Positions 26,900 to 36,115 of a DNA stretch of 64,000 nt are shown here, in pieces. This stretch comes from Myxococcota bacterium (GTDB taxonomy: Bacteria > Myxococcota_A > UBA796). Position 1 is the first letter of the stretch, and every line of letters starts with the position of its first letter. Under the pieces are notes generated by a model that was not told the origin of the DNA, searched no databases, and saw only the letters and a program-made list of their open reading frames with translations. The stretch spans positions 1 through 64,000 of the forward strand of contig JAQXDW010000047.1 in the NCBI GenBank assembly GCA_029251165.1, given 5' to 3'. The position numbers and the translations under genes are program-made.

Positions 26900-27556
26900 T
26901 CACCACGCCGCCTCCGCTGCACGGATCGCATCGGCGAGGAACGCCCCGACCACCGCGCCGCCCTCGATGGAGGGGTGGACATGGTCGTCGTCGAACATGG
27001 AGAGGTCAGTGCCATCCACCACCTCGACGGCATCAGCGAACGCGATCATCGCATCGCTCTCCGCGAGGGCTGCCTGCCGCAGGCTCAGCTCAGGAATCAG
27101 CGCGCTGCACTCATCAAAGCCAAACTCCGCAGTCTCAGGGAGTCCATAGTAGCCCATGATCATGACCCGAACGCCCGCGTCAGTGACCTCCCGGACGAAG
27201 TCGGCCATCGCGCCCTCCTGCCCATCCTCAGAGAGGATCTCGTCCATGAGCTCGTCACAGTCACCGCACGCACAGCGGTCGTTGAGGTCGTTGCCGCCGC
27301 CGTCGAGGACGAGCCAGCTCCAGTCTCCCGAGATGTACTGATCGGGGATGGCGTCGTCGCCGCCGTCCAGGAAGTGTGAGCCGCCAATCGCGGCGTTGTA
27401 CATCGGCCGGTCCAGCGACTCTTCGATGACCTCAGGGATCGAGCCGTCGCCCATGTTCCAGTCGAACAGGGAGTCGCCGATGGTGATCAGCTCCGCCTCA
27501 TCGAGGTCTCCGCGATTAACATCGATGGTGCAGGCGAGAAGTGCGGCGAGCAGCAT
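26900..27556 (-). CDS. SGNH/GDSL-type hydrolase, lipoprotein
   Basis: This 218-residue protein starts MLLAALLAC, a minimal lipoprotein signal with Cys at 9. The SGNH hydrolase motifs are visible: ITIGDSLFDWN (block I nucleophile Ser), AIGGS (block II Gly), VLDGGGNDLND (block III Asn) and DDDHVHPS (block V Asp and His). The enzyme would cleave an ester at the cell surface, either a lipid or an acetylated polysaccharide. Several extra Cys (CACGDC) could form disulphides. It probably forms a transcript with the DUF4336 gene. Confidence 0.85.
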   Translation of the reverse strand: MLLAALLACTIDVNRGDLDEAELITIGDSLFDWNMGDGSIPEVIEESLDRPMYNAAIGGSHFLDGGDDAIPDQYISGDWSWLVLDGGGNDLNDRCACGDCDELMDEILSEDGQEGAMADFVREVTDAGVRVMIMGYYGLPETAEFGFDECSALIPELSLRQAALAESDAMIAFADAVEVVDGTDLSMFDDDHVHPSIEGGAVVGAFLADAIRAAEAAW

Positions 27557-27676
27557 GGTTTGTCCTCCAGTTTAGGTGAAACGCACAAGACCCAGAACCG
27601 GGGCATCTTTTTCTGGTTTCATCTCCGTTTCACATCCCGCTCAGATGGTGTGCATGCTGAGACCGTACCGTGCAGC

Positions 27677-28306
27677 ATGCCCACCGAGAAGCAACGCACC
27701 ATTCTTGAGGTCAGCGCCGTCCTGCTGACCGTGATCCTTCACTTTTGCTGCTACGGCGTCACCGCGCTGCGACCCTGGTTCGTCGCTGCAGTCATGCTGG
27801 GCTGGGGCGGCTACGTCGTGGCTCGGATGCGCCGGGATCCGACGGCTGCGGCACAGTGGGGACTGTCGCGGACCAACCTCGGCCAGAGCGCACGGGTGCT
27901 GTCGCTGCCGACCCTCGCGGTGATCGCTGGGATGGCTGCCTTCGGGGCGTGGCAGGGCTCGCTGTCGGTGAGCCTGGAGCTGCTCCTGCTGGTGGCGCTG
28001 TACCCGGTGTGGGGCGTGGCCCAGCAATTCCTGCTCCAGTCGATCTTCGCGGACAACCTCCAGAAGCTCGGTCCGCTTCAGGATCGGCCGTGGCTGGTGG
28101 CCCTCTCGGCTTCCGCGCTGTTCGGCGCGATCCACTGGCCCTACCCGGCGCTGATGGTCGCCACTGCGCTGATGGGGTTGGTGTTCACGCCGCTGTTCTT
28201 TCGCCACCGGCAGGTCTGGACACTCGGCGTGCTGCATGGCGTGCTCGGCGGACTGTTCTACTGCTGGGTGCTGGGGCAGGAGGCGTGGCTGCTGGCCCTG
28301 GTCTGA
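27677..28306 (+). CDS. CPBP/Rce1-family membrane protein with altered active site
   Basis: The ATG at MPTEKQRTILEV is preferred; the upstream part of the frame is not hydrophobic. The 209 residues have about six to seven transmembrane helices. The family motifs read YPVWGVAQQFLLQ, FGAIHWPYPALM and GVLHGVLGG. The two His motifs of the intramembrane glutamic protease are kept, but the usual Glu-Glu of motif 1 (EExxxR) is Gln-Gln. Such QQ variants exist in this superfamily and may not cleave peptides. It is divergent from the SGNH gene. Confidence 0.75.
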   Translation: MPTEKQRTILEVSAVLLTVILHFCCYGVTALRPWFVAAVMLGWGGYVVARMRRDPTAAAQWGLSRTNLGQSARVLSLPTLAVIAGMAAFGAWQGSLSVSLELLLLVALYPVWGVAQQFLLQSIFADNLQKLGPLQDRPWLVALSASALFGAIHWPYPALMVATALMGLVFTPLFFRHRQVWTLGVLHGVLGGLFYCWVLGQEAWLLALV

Positions 28307-28462
28307 TCCTCGGCCCAGAGCACGCGACCGCGCGGTCGGTCCACGATCCGCGACACCCGAGTCACGATCTCCGAGAAACCCACCCAAACAATCCAGTTCA
28401 AACCATAAATACCAACATCGGAACGCTTCTTGCTTCAGCTCCTAACATCCCCTGGAGCCGCC

Positions 28463-28813
28463 ATGTTCTCTGCCCTGCTCGTTCTCACTGCTGCCGCTGC
28501 GGCCACCTGCCCGACGACCATCGAATTCGGGTTCACTGGGCAGCCGGACTGCGTGACTGTCGCGTACGATGACGGGCGGATCGACCTCACCAACACCTGC
28601 ACGGAGCCCCTGCTCGTCGACGCCTCCCTCCAGCTCCACACGCCCGGCGCCCCTGCGCTGCCGATCATCCCGGCGAACACCACCGTGCAGCTGCGCGACC
28701 TCAGCTTCTTCACCCTCGGCATGGGCGGCGAGCTGTTCAAGGTGATCGCATACCTGGAGGAGGTCGCGTCGGACTGCGGCGACACCGGAGCGCCGGCGCG
28801 AGACTCCGGGTAG
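28463..28813 (+). CDS. Small exported protein, 116 aa
   Basis: This has a signal peptide (MFSALLVLTAAAAATC), then a small beta-rich domain with four Cys (TC, DC, TC, DC), suggesting two disulphides, and an Asp-Thr-Gly tail (CGDTGAPARDSG). No family recognised. The first residues after the signal (CPTTIEFGFTGQPDC) and the segments VDASLQLHTPG and IPANTTVQLRDLSF look like an Ig-like sandwich. It converges with the DUF1592 gene 3 bp away. Confidence 0.6.
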   Translation: MFSALLVLTAAAAATCPTTIEFGFTGQPDCVTVAYDDGRIDLTNTCTEPLLVDASLQLHTPGAPALPIIPANTTVQLRDLSFFTLGMGGELFKVIAYLEEVASDCGDTGAPARDSG

Positions 28814-28816
28814 CTC

Positions 28817-30394
28817 CTACAGCGACCGGAAGGTGGGGTCCGTCACGATCTCCACCACCAGATCCCGAACGGCAGCGCCTTCCATGGAGTCCGCAGTGAG
28901 GCGGTCGAGCAGGGCCGCGTCGATGCCCAAGCTCGACACCCCGGCGAGGTAGCCGACGAGGTGACCTGCGTAGCAGCGGTGGACCTGCTCCTGCTCGGCA
29001 ATGCTCCAGGCCAGCTCGACAGCACCGTCGAAGTACACAACCTCATCCTCGAAGGCGTAGTGACCGGTGGCGTCGATGAGGTCGCCCATGTCGTCGTAGG
29101 GCGCGTAGTAGCCGTCCTGATCGTACACCCCGAACGCAAACCCGACCGGGTTGATGAGGTCATCGTGGCAGCTCCCGCCGCAGCTGGAGGTATGCGCATC
29201 GATCCGCTCCCGGAGGGTCAGCCCCTCGTCGTCGACCGGCAGCGAGGTGGCCGAGGCCGGCGGCGGCGGGATCTCAGCACAGAGCAGCGCGTCGTTGACG
29301 AACACCCCCCGCTCGATGAGGTTGGGCGTGGTCATGTCCGCCTGCCAGGCGAGGAAGCCGGAGAGGGTCAGCAGCCCGGCGCGCTGATTCGGATCGAGCG
29401 CGACCGGAACCAGCTCCTCTCCCTCGATTCCCTCGATGCCGTAGATCTCTGCGAGGTCTTCGTTGGCAAAGGTGGTCGGGAGGGTGAGCAGGTCGTGGAG
29501 GGTGCCGCCGCTGTAGACCACCTCATCGACGAAGGCATAGACCTCCTGCTGCATCGCGGCAGGAGTGGACTCGTCATAGAGCCCGATCCCGAGAATCTCC
29601 TCGGAAGGACGCCAGATCTGGGCGTATGCATCGACATGAAGGAGCTGCCGGTGGAGATCGGCGATCATCGCGTGACCGCGGGGATCATCCAGCATGCGCT
29701 CGACCTCCACGGCGAGGGTCTCCGGGGCGAGCCCGTCCGCCTCGGCAGCCGCGAGCAGACTCTCGTCGGGCATCGTGCTCCACAGCGCATAGGAAAGCCG
29801 ACTCGCAAGCTCCTCCCCGGACAGCTCGCCCGGCGCGCTCGCATCCGCCAGCCCCTCCGTCCGGTACAAGAAGCCCGGAGAGAGCAAGAAGCCGGTCACC
29901 GACGCACGCACCCCGCCGACAAACGGCGCCTCATCCAGCACCGTCGCGCCCGCATCGAACAGCACCGCAAACGACGCCAGCTCCGCGTCCGTCAGGGATC
30001 GGCGGAAGGCGCGACGGCCGAAGTGCGCGATCCAGGCATCGCGCTGGAGGATGCTGTACACCTCGGACTCTGGCTGGAGCGAGGATGGAACCACTTGACT
30101 ATAGAGCTGGTCCTCACTGGATATCCGCTCAGAAAGGGCCTCAGCAGCGAGCTGGTACTGCTGCCAGAGGACCGGAGAGACCGACAGGTCGCTGAGGTTG
30201 GTGTCGAAGGTCGAGCTTGCGGGATCTGGGAGAAAGTTCTCGGAGAGTCCAGTGGGCTCTGCCAGACCCAGCAGATCGACCACGGAGTTCTCCCACTGAC
30301 GATGATTCAGCCGGAAAACATTCCTGGAACCGTCAGAACCTGAGCCTGTAGCGCAGGAGAGCAGGAGGATGAGGGGCACACTTGATGCTATCAC
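28817..30394 (-). CDS. DUF1592/DUF1588/DUF1587-type lipoprotein
   Basis: This 525-residue protein has the lipobox LLLSC (Cys 14). It shows the usual order of this family: an N-terminal DUF1587 segment (FRLNHRQWENSVVDLLGL), DUF1595 (FGRRAFRRSLTDAELASF), DUF1592 (ELSGEELASRLSYALWSTMP), DUF1588 (QRAGLLTLSGFLAWQADM) and a terminal DUF1585-type part. The segment RIDAHTSSCGGSCHDDLINP is related to the cytochrome-c-like motif region of larger relatives, with CGGSCH. These proteins occur with DUF1552 proteins in Planctomycetes and Myxococcota; biochemical function is unknown. It is divergent from the DUF1552 gene (24 bp). Confidence 0.88.
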   Translation of the reverse strand: MIASSVPLILLLSCATGSGSDGSRNVFRLNHRQWENSVVDLLGLAEPTGLSENFLPDPASSTFDTNLSDLSVSPVLWQQYQLAAEALSERISSEDQLYSQVVPSSLQPESEVYSILQRDAWIAHFGRRAFRRSLTDAELASFAVLFDAGATVLDEAPFVGGVRASVTGFLLSPGFLYRTEGLADASAPGELSGEELASRLSYALWSTMPDESLLAAAEADGLAPETLAVEVERMLDDPRGHAMIADLHRQLLHVDAYAQIWRPSEEILGIGLYDESTPAAMQQEVYAFVDEVVYSGGTLHDLLTLPTTFANEDLAEIYGIEGIEGEELVPVALDPNQRAGLLTLSGFLAWQADMTTPNLIERGVFVNDALLCAEIPPPPASATSLPVDDEGLTLRERIDAHTSSCGGSCHDDLINPVGFAFGVYDQDGYYAPYDDMGDLIDATGHYAFEDEVVYFDGAVELAWSIAEQEQVHRCYAGHLVGYLAGVSSLGIDAALLDRLTADSMEGAAVRDLVVEIVTDPTFRSL

Positions 30395-30418
30395 TGAATC
30401 CGACTATCGAGTGAGCAC

Positions 30419-31759
30419 ATGTCCGTCTTCTCCCGACGCAGGTTCCTGACCTCGGCTTCTGGGCTGGTGCTCCCGCTGCCGGTCCTCCCCTCGCTTGCCG
30501 GCTGCAAGAAGGAAGCAGAGGCCCGCCGTGCGCATCCGCTCGTTGTCATGCGTGCGGCTTCTGGAGTCGCCCAGGAAGACGGCGATGCCCCTGAGCAATT
30601 CTGGCCCCGAGAGCTCGGCACCCTCACCCGCAGCGTCCTGGCCGACGACAACGCCGATCGGATCACCGCAACGCTGGCCGATCATGCCGAGCATCTGCTG
30701 ATGGTTCGCGGCACGAGGTTTCCCTTCGCCGCCTCCCGCGAGGTCCATGCTGGCGGCGGCAACCAGCTGCTCACTGCCGCCCAGTGCGGCCCGCTGACCG
30801 ACACGGTGATGACCTACGCAATGGGCGAGTCTGTCGACAACTGGATCGCCCGCCACGCCACGGTCAACCACGGCGAGCCCCTGACCCTGTACGCTGGACG
30901 CCGGGACAACTACGGCGAGGAGGTCCTCTCCTACCGTGGTCCCCAGCAGCTTCGCGGCGCCGACAGCGATCCCTGGGCGGTCTACCAGCGCCTGATCGGA
31001 GCGGGAACCGGCACCGTCCTGCGGGACTCGGTCAACGACCTGGTGCTCGACCAGCTCATCGATCTGCGTCTCGACACACGCCTCTCAGCGGAGGACCGCA
31101 CACGGCTGGAGCTGCACACCGACAGCGTCCGAGACTTCGAGATCCTCTGCGGCCGGCTGTCCAGTGAGCGCAAGGCGATGATGCTCGATCTGAGCGGTCG
31201 CAGCGCAGACGACGCGGTCTCTCTGGAGGTCGCCCGGCTGCAGTGCGACCTGATCGCGCTCGTCCTCAGCTGCGATCAAGCCCGCGCCGCGACCCTCCAG
31301 ATCGGCGACCGACTGGACCGCTGCCACTACGAGATCGACGGCTTCCGGCTGCCGACCTACCACGAGCTGACCCACGGCCTTGTCTCCGCTGATGCCTACG
31401 GTCCCTACACGACCACCTGGGACATGCATGCCGACGTCAACCGGCTGCACCTGAAGGTCTTCGCCTACCTGCTCGACCGACTGCTGGAGAACGGCGTGCT
31501 CGACAGCGCCGTCGCGGTCTTCTGCAGCGACGTCGCCACAGGCTCCCACCGCTACGATCAGATCCCATGGATCATCGCCGGTCGCGGAGACGGCACCCTG
31601 CGCAGCGGTGCCTACGTCGACGCCGGAGACGTCACCCACGACCGGCTGCTCGCGACCCTGCTCACCGCCACCGGGCACCGGCACGACGACGGCTCGCCCA
31701 TCGAGCGGTTCGGTGACGAGAGCCTCCAGGGGGGCTTGATCGACACCATGCTCGCGTAG
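30419..31759 (+). CDS. DUF1552 protein with Tat signal
   Basis: This 446-residue protein starts MSVFSRRRFLTSASGLVLP, a twin-arginine signal, with a possible lipobox (LAGC) near residue 28. The rest follows the DUF1552 family: RAASGVAQEDGDAPEQFWPR, the ERTRLELHTDSVRDFE region, and a C-terminal HDDGSPIERFGD. DUF1552 proteins are paired with DUF1592 proteins, as here, and belong to the alkaline-phosphatase-like superfamily by fold prediction; no activity is established. The segment FCSDVATGSHRYDQIPWIIAG resembles the end of sulfatase-like domains. Confidence 0.88.
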   Translation: MSVFSRRRFLTSASGLVLPLPVLPSLAGCKKEAEARRAHPLVVMRAASGVAQEDGDAPEQFWPRELGTLTRSVLADDNADRITATLADHAEHLLMVRGTRFPFAASREVHAGGGNQLLTAAQCGPLTDTVMTYAMGESVDNWIARHATVNHGEPLTLYAGRRDNYGEEVLSYRGPQQLRGADSDPWAVYQRLIGAGTGTVLRDSVNDLVLDQLIDLRLDTRLSAEDRTRLELHTDSVRDFEILCGRLSSERKAMMLDLSGRSADDAVSLEVARLQCDLIALVLSCDQARAATLQIGDRLDRCHYEIDGFRLPTYHELTHGLVSADAYGPYTTTWDMHADVNRLHLKVFAYLLDRLLENGVLDSAVAVFCSDVATGSHRYDQIPWIIAGRGDGTLRSGAYVDAGDVTHDRLLATLLTATGHRHDDGSPIERFGDESLQGGLIDTMLA

Positions 31760-31998
31760 GTGTCGACGTGACGTGAGCAGCCTCTCGTGGATGCAGACTC
31801 AAGCCAAGAGACTCAGAGAAGCACCAGTGCTCCCTCACCGCTACACCGCGACCACATCGCGTTTTTTCGTTGCTGACCGGCCCTGCTCAGGTCCGCTACA
31901 GTGAAAGTCCTTGCACGTTATTCACAGTCAGTTGCGGATCTGCAAAATTCCCGGCTACCGTTGGACGAGAACTTGCAGACAATGTTCTGGAGCACCGA

Positions 31999-34374
31999 AT
32001 GCGACTGTATCAGGCTGGGCTGATCGCCCTCATCCTTGCCGCCTGTGATGGAAAAACCGAAGAGCCGGTCGACCACACAGACACGGACTCTGTCGGCGAC
32101 ACCGATGACACCATCGAGCCCGCGACCGATGCAGACGGCGACGGCTACGCCGAAGAAGACGACTGCGACGACAACAACGCCAGCGTCCATCCCGACCAGC
32201 CCGAGCTCTGCGACGGCGTGGACGACAACTGCAACGACATGATCGACGAGGGCTTCAGCGACACGGACGCGGACGGCATCGCCGACTGCACCGACGTCGA
32301 GGAGTGCGACGGGCTGGACAACAACGGCGACGGCTTCATCGATGAAGGCTTCGCCGATGGTGACGGCGACGGAAGCGCTGACTGCATCGAGGTCGAGGAG
32401 TGCAACGGCATCGACGACGACGGCGATGGGCTCATTGACGAGGACTTCGACGCTGACGGCGACGGATATGCCCCCTGCGTCGACGACGGGACCGCCGACT
32501 GCGACGACACCGACGCCGCCATCTTTCCCGGCGCCACCGAGATCGATGGAGACGCGCTCGACAACAACTGCGACGGTGCGATCGATGAGGAGAGCTGGGG
32601 CGAGGGTGACCTCGTGATCACCGAGATCTTCAACAACCCCATCGACGTCTCCGACAACCACGGTGAGTGGTTCGAGATCCTCAACGACAGCGGCGAGGAC
32701 CGCATCCTCAACGGCCTCACCATCACCGACGACGGCAGCGAGCTGCATCTCCTCGCCTCCGACGACACGGTCTGGCTGCTCGCTGGTGAGTACATGGTCC
32801 TCGGCATCAACGACAGCACCGCGACCAACGGTGATGTCGTGGTGGACTACGCCTACGAGGGCATCTCCCTGAGCAACGAGTCCGACAGCCTCCATCTCTC
32901 CATGGGTGGGCTGCTCATCGACAGCGTCTCCTGGGATGACGGCGCCTCAATGCCGGACACCTCGGGCTCCTCAATGTCGCTGGACATCCTGTTCCTCGAC
33001 GCCTCCAAGAACGACGTCGGCGAGAATTGGTGCGACACCGCCTGGCCGGACGTCGACAGCGCCGACTTGCTGTCGACTCCAGGCGAAGACAACCGGCTCT
33101 GCGCGACCGTCGACCACGACGGCGACGGATACGCAGAGTCCGAAGGGGACTGCAACGACGAAGACGACACCATCGGGCCGGGTGCCGAAGAGGTCGCCTA
33201 CGACAACATCGACAACGACTGCGATCCCACCTCACCAGACGATGACATCGACGGCGACGGCTTCCTGAACGTCAACGACTGCGACGACAACGACAGCAAC
33301 GCCTTCCCCGGCAACACCGAGGTGTGCGACAGCATCGACAACGACTGCGACGGCGACATCGACGATGATGACTCCGGTGTGATCGGTACCCGGAGCTGGT
33401 ACCCCGACAGCGACGGAGACGGCTACGGAGACGAGACCGCAACAGCAGTGATCTCCTGCAGCACGATCTCTGGTCTTGTCGAGGACAACGCTGACTGCGA
33501 TGACAACGACGAGGACTACAACCCAGCCGCAATCGAGGATGACTGCGACGACCCAGAAGACTACAACTGCGACGGTCAGGCCGCGTTCATCGATGAAGAC
33601 CTCGACGGGTTCTCCATCTGCGACGACGACTGCGACGACGACGATCCTCAGGTGTTCCCGTACGCCTGGGAGCTGCCAAGCGACGGCATCGACAACGACT
33701 GCGACGGCGACACCGACACCAGCGACACCGACACCCCTCGGCTCCTCTCCCTCGGTGACGACGACTACTCCGCGATCTCGCTGGCAGCGACCTTCCCGTT
33801 CTGCTCGACCGACTGGAGCACGGCCTACGTCTCCTCCAACGGCCGCATCACGTTCGGCTCGGGCTCGGGTTCCTACTCGTACTCCGCCACAGCGCTGGCC
33901 TCATCGACCAGCATCGCCGGCGTCTGGGATGACCTCAACCCAAGCAGCGGCGGACGGATCGCGGTGATGAACTTCGCCGACGCCACCGGGGTCTACTTCC
34001 TCGACGTCAACGAGTACGGAAGCTCCAAGAACATCACCTTCTCGATGATCATGATGGAGGATGGCCGGGTGGTGCTGTCCTACGGTGACATCGACACCTC
34101 CGACGGCCTCGCAGGCTGGAGCTGCAGCGGAAGCAGCGCCTCCGCCGAGTCTGACTTCACCGACGAGGCTGCCGACGTTCCCTCCAACTCCCTGGGCATC
34201 GGTCAGGGCTCGGAGTCCAACTACTTCGAGATCTTCAGCTCCGGCGCCGACGCCAACGACCTCGCGAACCAGACCTTCACCTTCTGCGTGAACTCCGGCG
34301 TCGACAATGACGGAGACGGCTGGACGGATCTCTGCGGCGACTTCGACGACACCGACAGCAGCATCACGCCGTAG
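31999..34374 (+). CDS. Large MopE-repeat lipoprotein with lamin-tail domain
   Basis: The start at MRLYQAGLIALILAAC gives a conventional lipoprotein signal (Cys 16) with a GGAG site before it. The 791-residue product contains many MopE-type units (DADGDGYAEEDDCDDNNASV and relatives; DGIDNDCDGDTD). A lamin-tail-like beta domain (GDLVITEIFNNPIDVSDNHG, WFEILNDSG, LLAGEYMVLG) interrupts them at about 200-340. More MopE repeats follow, then a beta-rich C-terminal domain (FCSTDWSTAYVSSNGRITFG). The Asp-rich repeats probably bind calcium. It is likely a large surface protein. Confidence 0.85.
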   Translation: MRLYQAGLIALILAACDGKTEEPVDHTDTDSVGDTDDTIEPATDADGDGYAEEDDCDDNNASVHPDQPELCDGVDDNCNDMIDEGFSDTDADGIADCTDVEECDGLDNNGDGFIDEGFADGDGDGSADCIEVEECNGIDDDGDGLIDEDFDADGDGYAPCVDDGTADCDDTDAAIFPGATEIDGDALDNNCDGAIDEESWGEGDLVITEIFNNPIDVSDNHGEWFEILNDSGEDRILNGLTITDDGSELHLLASDDTVWLLAGEYMVLGINDSTATNGDVVVDYAYEGISLSNESDSLHLSMGGLLIDSVSWDDGASMPDTSGSSMSLDILFLDASKNDVGENWCDTAWPDVDSADLLSTPGEDNRLCATVDHDGDGYAESEGDCNDEDDTIGPGAEEVAYDNIDNDCDPTSPDDDIDGDGFLNVNDCDDNDSNAFPGNTEVCDSIDNDCDGDIDDDDSGVIGTRSWYPDSDGDGYGDETATAVISCSTISGLVEDNADCDDNDEDYNPAAIEDDCDDPEDYNCDGQAAFIDEDLDGFSICDDDCDDDDPQVFPYAWELPSDGIDNDCDGDTDTSDTDTPRLLSLGDDDYSAISLAATFPFCSTDWSTAYVSSNGRITFGSGSGSYSYSATALASSTSIAGVWDDLNPSSGGRIAVMNFADATGVYFLDVNEYGSSKNITFSMIMMEDGRVVLSYGDIDTSDGLAGWSCSGSSASAESDFTDEAADVPSNSLGIGQGSESNYFEIFSSGADANDLANQTFTFCVNSGVDNDGDGWTDLCGDFDDTDSSITP

Positions 34375-34731
34375 CCTGAGCCGGCTGCCCTCCTCGCGAC
34401 CGGTCGAGGAGGACAGCCGGAGCTTGCACGGAGCCCCTCCTGGCCGACAGCCGGCGCGGCCGCAGGCTGCAGCACAGCCGTGCTGTGCGGCACTCCAGGC
34501 AGTGTGATTGCGCACACGCCAGAAGCGACCTGGAGACGCCTCGGAGCACGCCGTCACAACGCCAGCAGTCCATGGCCCCGATTCCGGTCCCTGCATCGCC
34601 GCGCTCCCCGCTCACAATGACGCTGAGTGTGGCGGACGCAGCCGGCCTCCGCTCGTGCCAGGTGCGACCGTGGCTCACCTGCGCAGCAGGGCACGTTTTT
34701 TGCTTACCAGCAGCCCCTCTCCGGAGCGGAC
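34375..34731. other. Intergenic region upstream of ccoG remnant
   Basis: About 360 bases with no frame I can support. It carries a GC-rich first half with an inverted-repeat-like stretch after the previous stop (GCCGGCTGCCCTCC... GGACAGCCGG, 34380-34421) that may form a terminator hairpin. The ribosome-binding site of the next gene is at its end. Confidence 0.4.
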
Positions 34732-35900
34732 ATGGATGCAAGCACAGGAAAGCGCGAGTGGATCTACCCGGCATGGGTCAAGGGTGCATTCCAGACTCGA
34801 CGGCGCTGGACCTTCACCGTCCTCCACATCATCCTGTTCATCACGCCCTGGATTCACGTCCGAGACCGGCAGATCATTCAGCTTGATCTCAGCAGCCGTC
34901 AGCTGATCCTCGCCGGGGAGATCTTTACCCCTCAGGACACCGTGTTCCTGGTCTTCGGGCTGCTGTTCTCGACCTTCTTGCTGTTCTTTGTCACTGCGAT
35001 GTGGGGACGGATCTGGTGCGGCTATGCCTGCCCCCAGACCGTGTTCCTGGAGACCTTCGTTCACGCCATCGAGCGCCGCATTGAGGGCAACCACGGCAAG
35101 CGAATGGCCCTGGATCGCGCGGCCTGGACCCCGGAAAAGATCGCCAAGAAGGTCACGAAGCACGCCATTTTTCTCGCCGCAGCAGGCCTGATTGGTGCCT
35201 GCTTTGTCGGCTGGTTCGTCGGCACTCGCGTGCTCTTCACGGGAAACGCCAGCAGCGCGGTGTGCAGCAGCTCGGCCCAGAGACCGGAGACTGCATCGGC
35301 TGCAGCAAGTGCGTCTCGGTCTGTCCCGTCGGCATCGACATCCGCGATGGCTACCAGCTGGAGTGCATCGGCTGCGCGAAGTGTGTGGATGCCTGCGCTC
35401 CGATCATGGGTCGCTTCGGAAAGGAGAACCTGGTCCGCTACAGCACCGCGGTCGAGGAAGCGGGCGGAAAGAGCCGCCAGATCCGCACCCGTCCGATGAT
35501 CTACGTCGCCCTCATGGCGCTGACCCTGACCACAGCGGCTGCCCTGCTGATGAGCCGCCACCCCCTCGACGTCACAGTCAATCGCGGCGCCGGCACGCTG
35601 TACACCCTCGACGCGGACGGCGCGACCCGCAACACCTTCATGCTCCGGATCACCAACCGAAAGTACATCGAGGAGGCGGCTGCGGTCACGGTTTCGGTGG
35701 CGGGCATCCCCGACGCAGAGATCGTTGTCCCGCCCATCACCATGTCGACCGGTGAGACGCTCCAGGTGCCGATGGTCGTCCGAGCGCCCGCGAGTGCAGA
35801 TCTGGAGCGAACCGCGCCGATCACCATTCAGGTACAGACGGACTTCGACACCGTCGTGCTCCCGACCACCTTCAAGACCGGTGCCATCACCGGAGGCTGA
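34732..35900 (+). pseudogene. ccoG: ccoG (cytochrome oxidase accessory Fe-S protein) with internal deletion and frameshift
   Basis: Part 1 (34732 to about 35256) reads GKREWIYPAWVKGAFQTRRR, then MWGRIWCGYACPQTVFLETF and further transmembrane helices, as in CcoG/FixG. Part 2, in another frame (from about 35253 to 35900), reads QRGVQQLGPETGDCIGCSKC, two 4Fe-4S ferredoxin motifs (CIGCSKCVSVCP, CIGCAKCVDAC) and the Ig-like FixG C-terminal domain. Full-length relatives have roughly 70-90 more residues between these parts, including a helix and a C..CPYARFQ motif. The junction GNASSA/QRGVQQ therefore marks an out-of-frame deletion. CcoG helps copper reduction for cbb3 oxidase assembly. Unless this is an assembly error, the gene is dead. 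No ccoNOP genes are nearby. Confidence 0.8.
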
Positions 35901-36115
35901 GCCAGCCCTGCACCGGCCCGAGCGGTGCTCGTGAGGGCTGACTGCACAGCCGGCCGCTGCCCCCCTGCTCCCGCAGCCGACATCGGTGACATTCACCAAA
36001 ACAGCGATGACAGCGTGCAGCAAGGGGTGCGGTCCTGCGCAGCGCCGACGTTCCGCTTGTCCACTGCTGAAGCATTGGTACAAAATCATCTCTCCCAACT
36101 CACCAGAGCCGAGAA

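Noticed and set aside
31870-31998. Earlier start for the large MopE lipoprotein
   Set aside because: The upstream 43 codons have no signal character; the internal ATG has GGAG and a normal lipoprotein signal.
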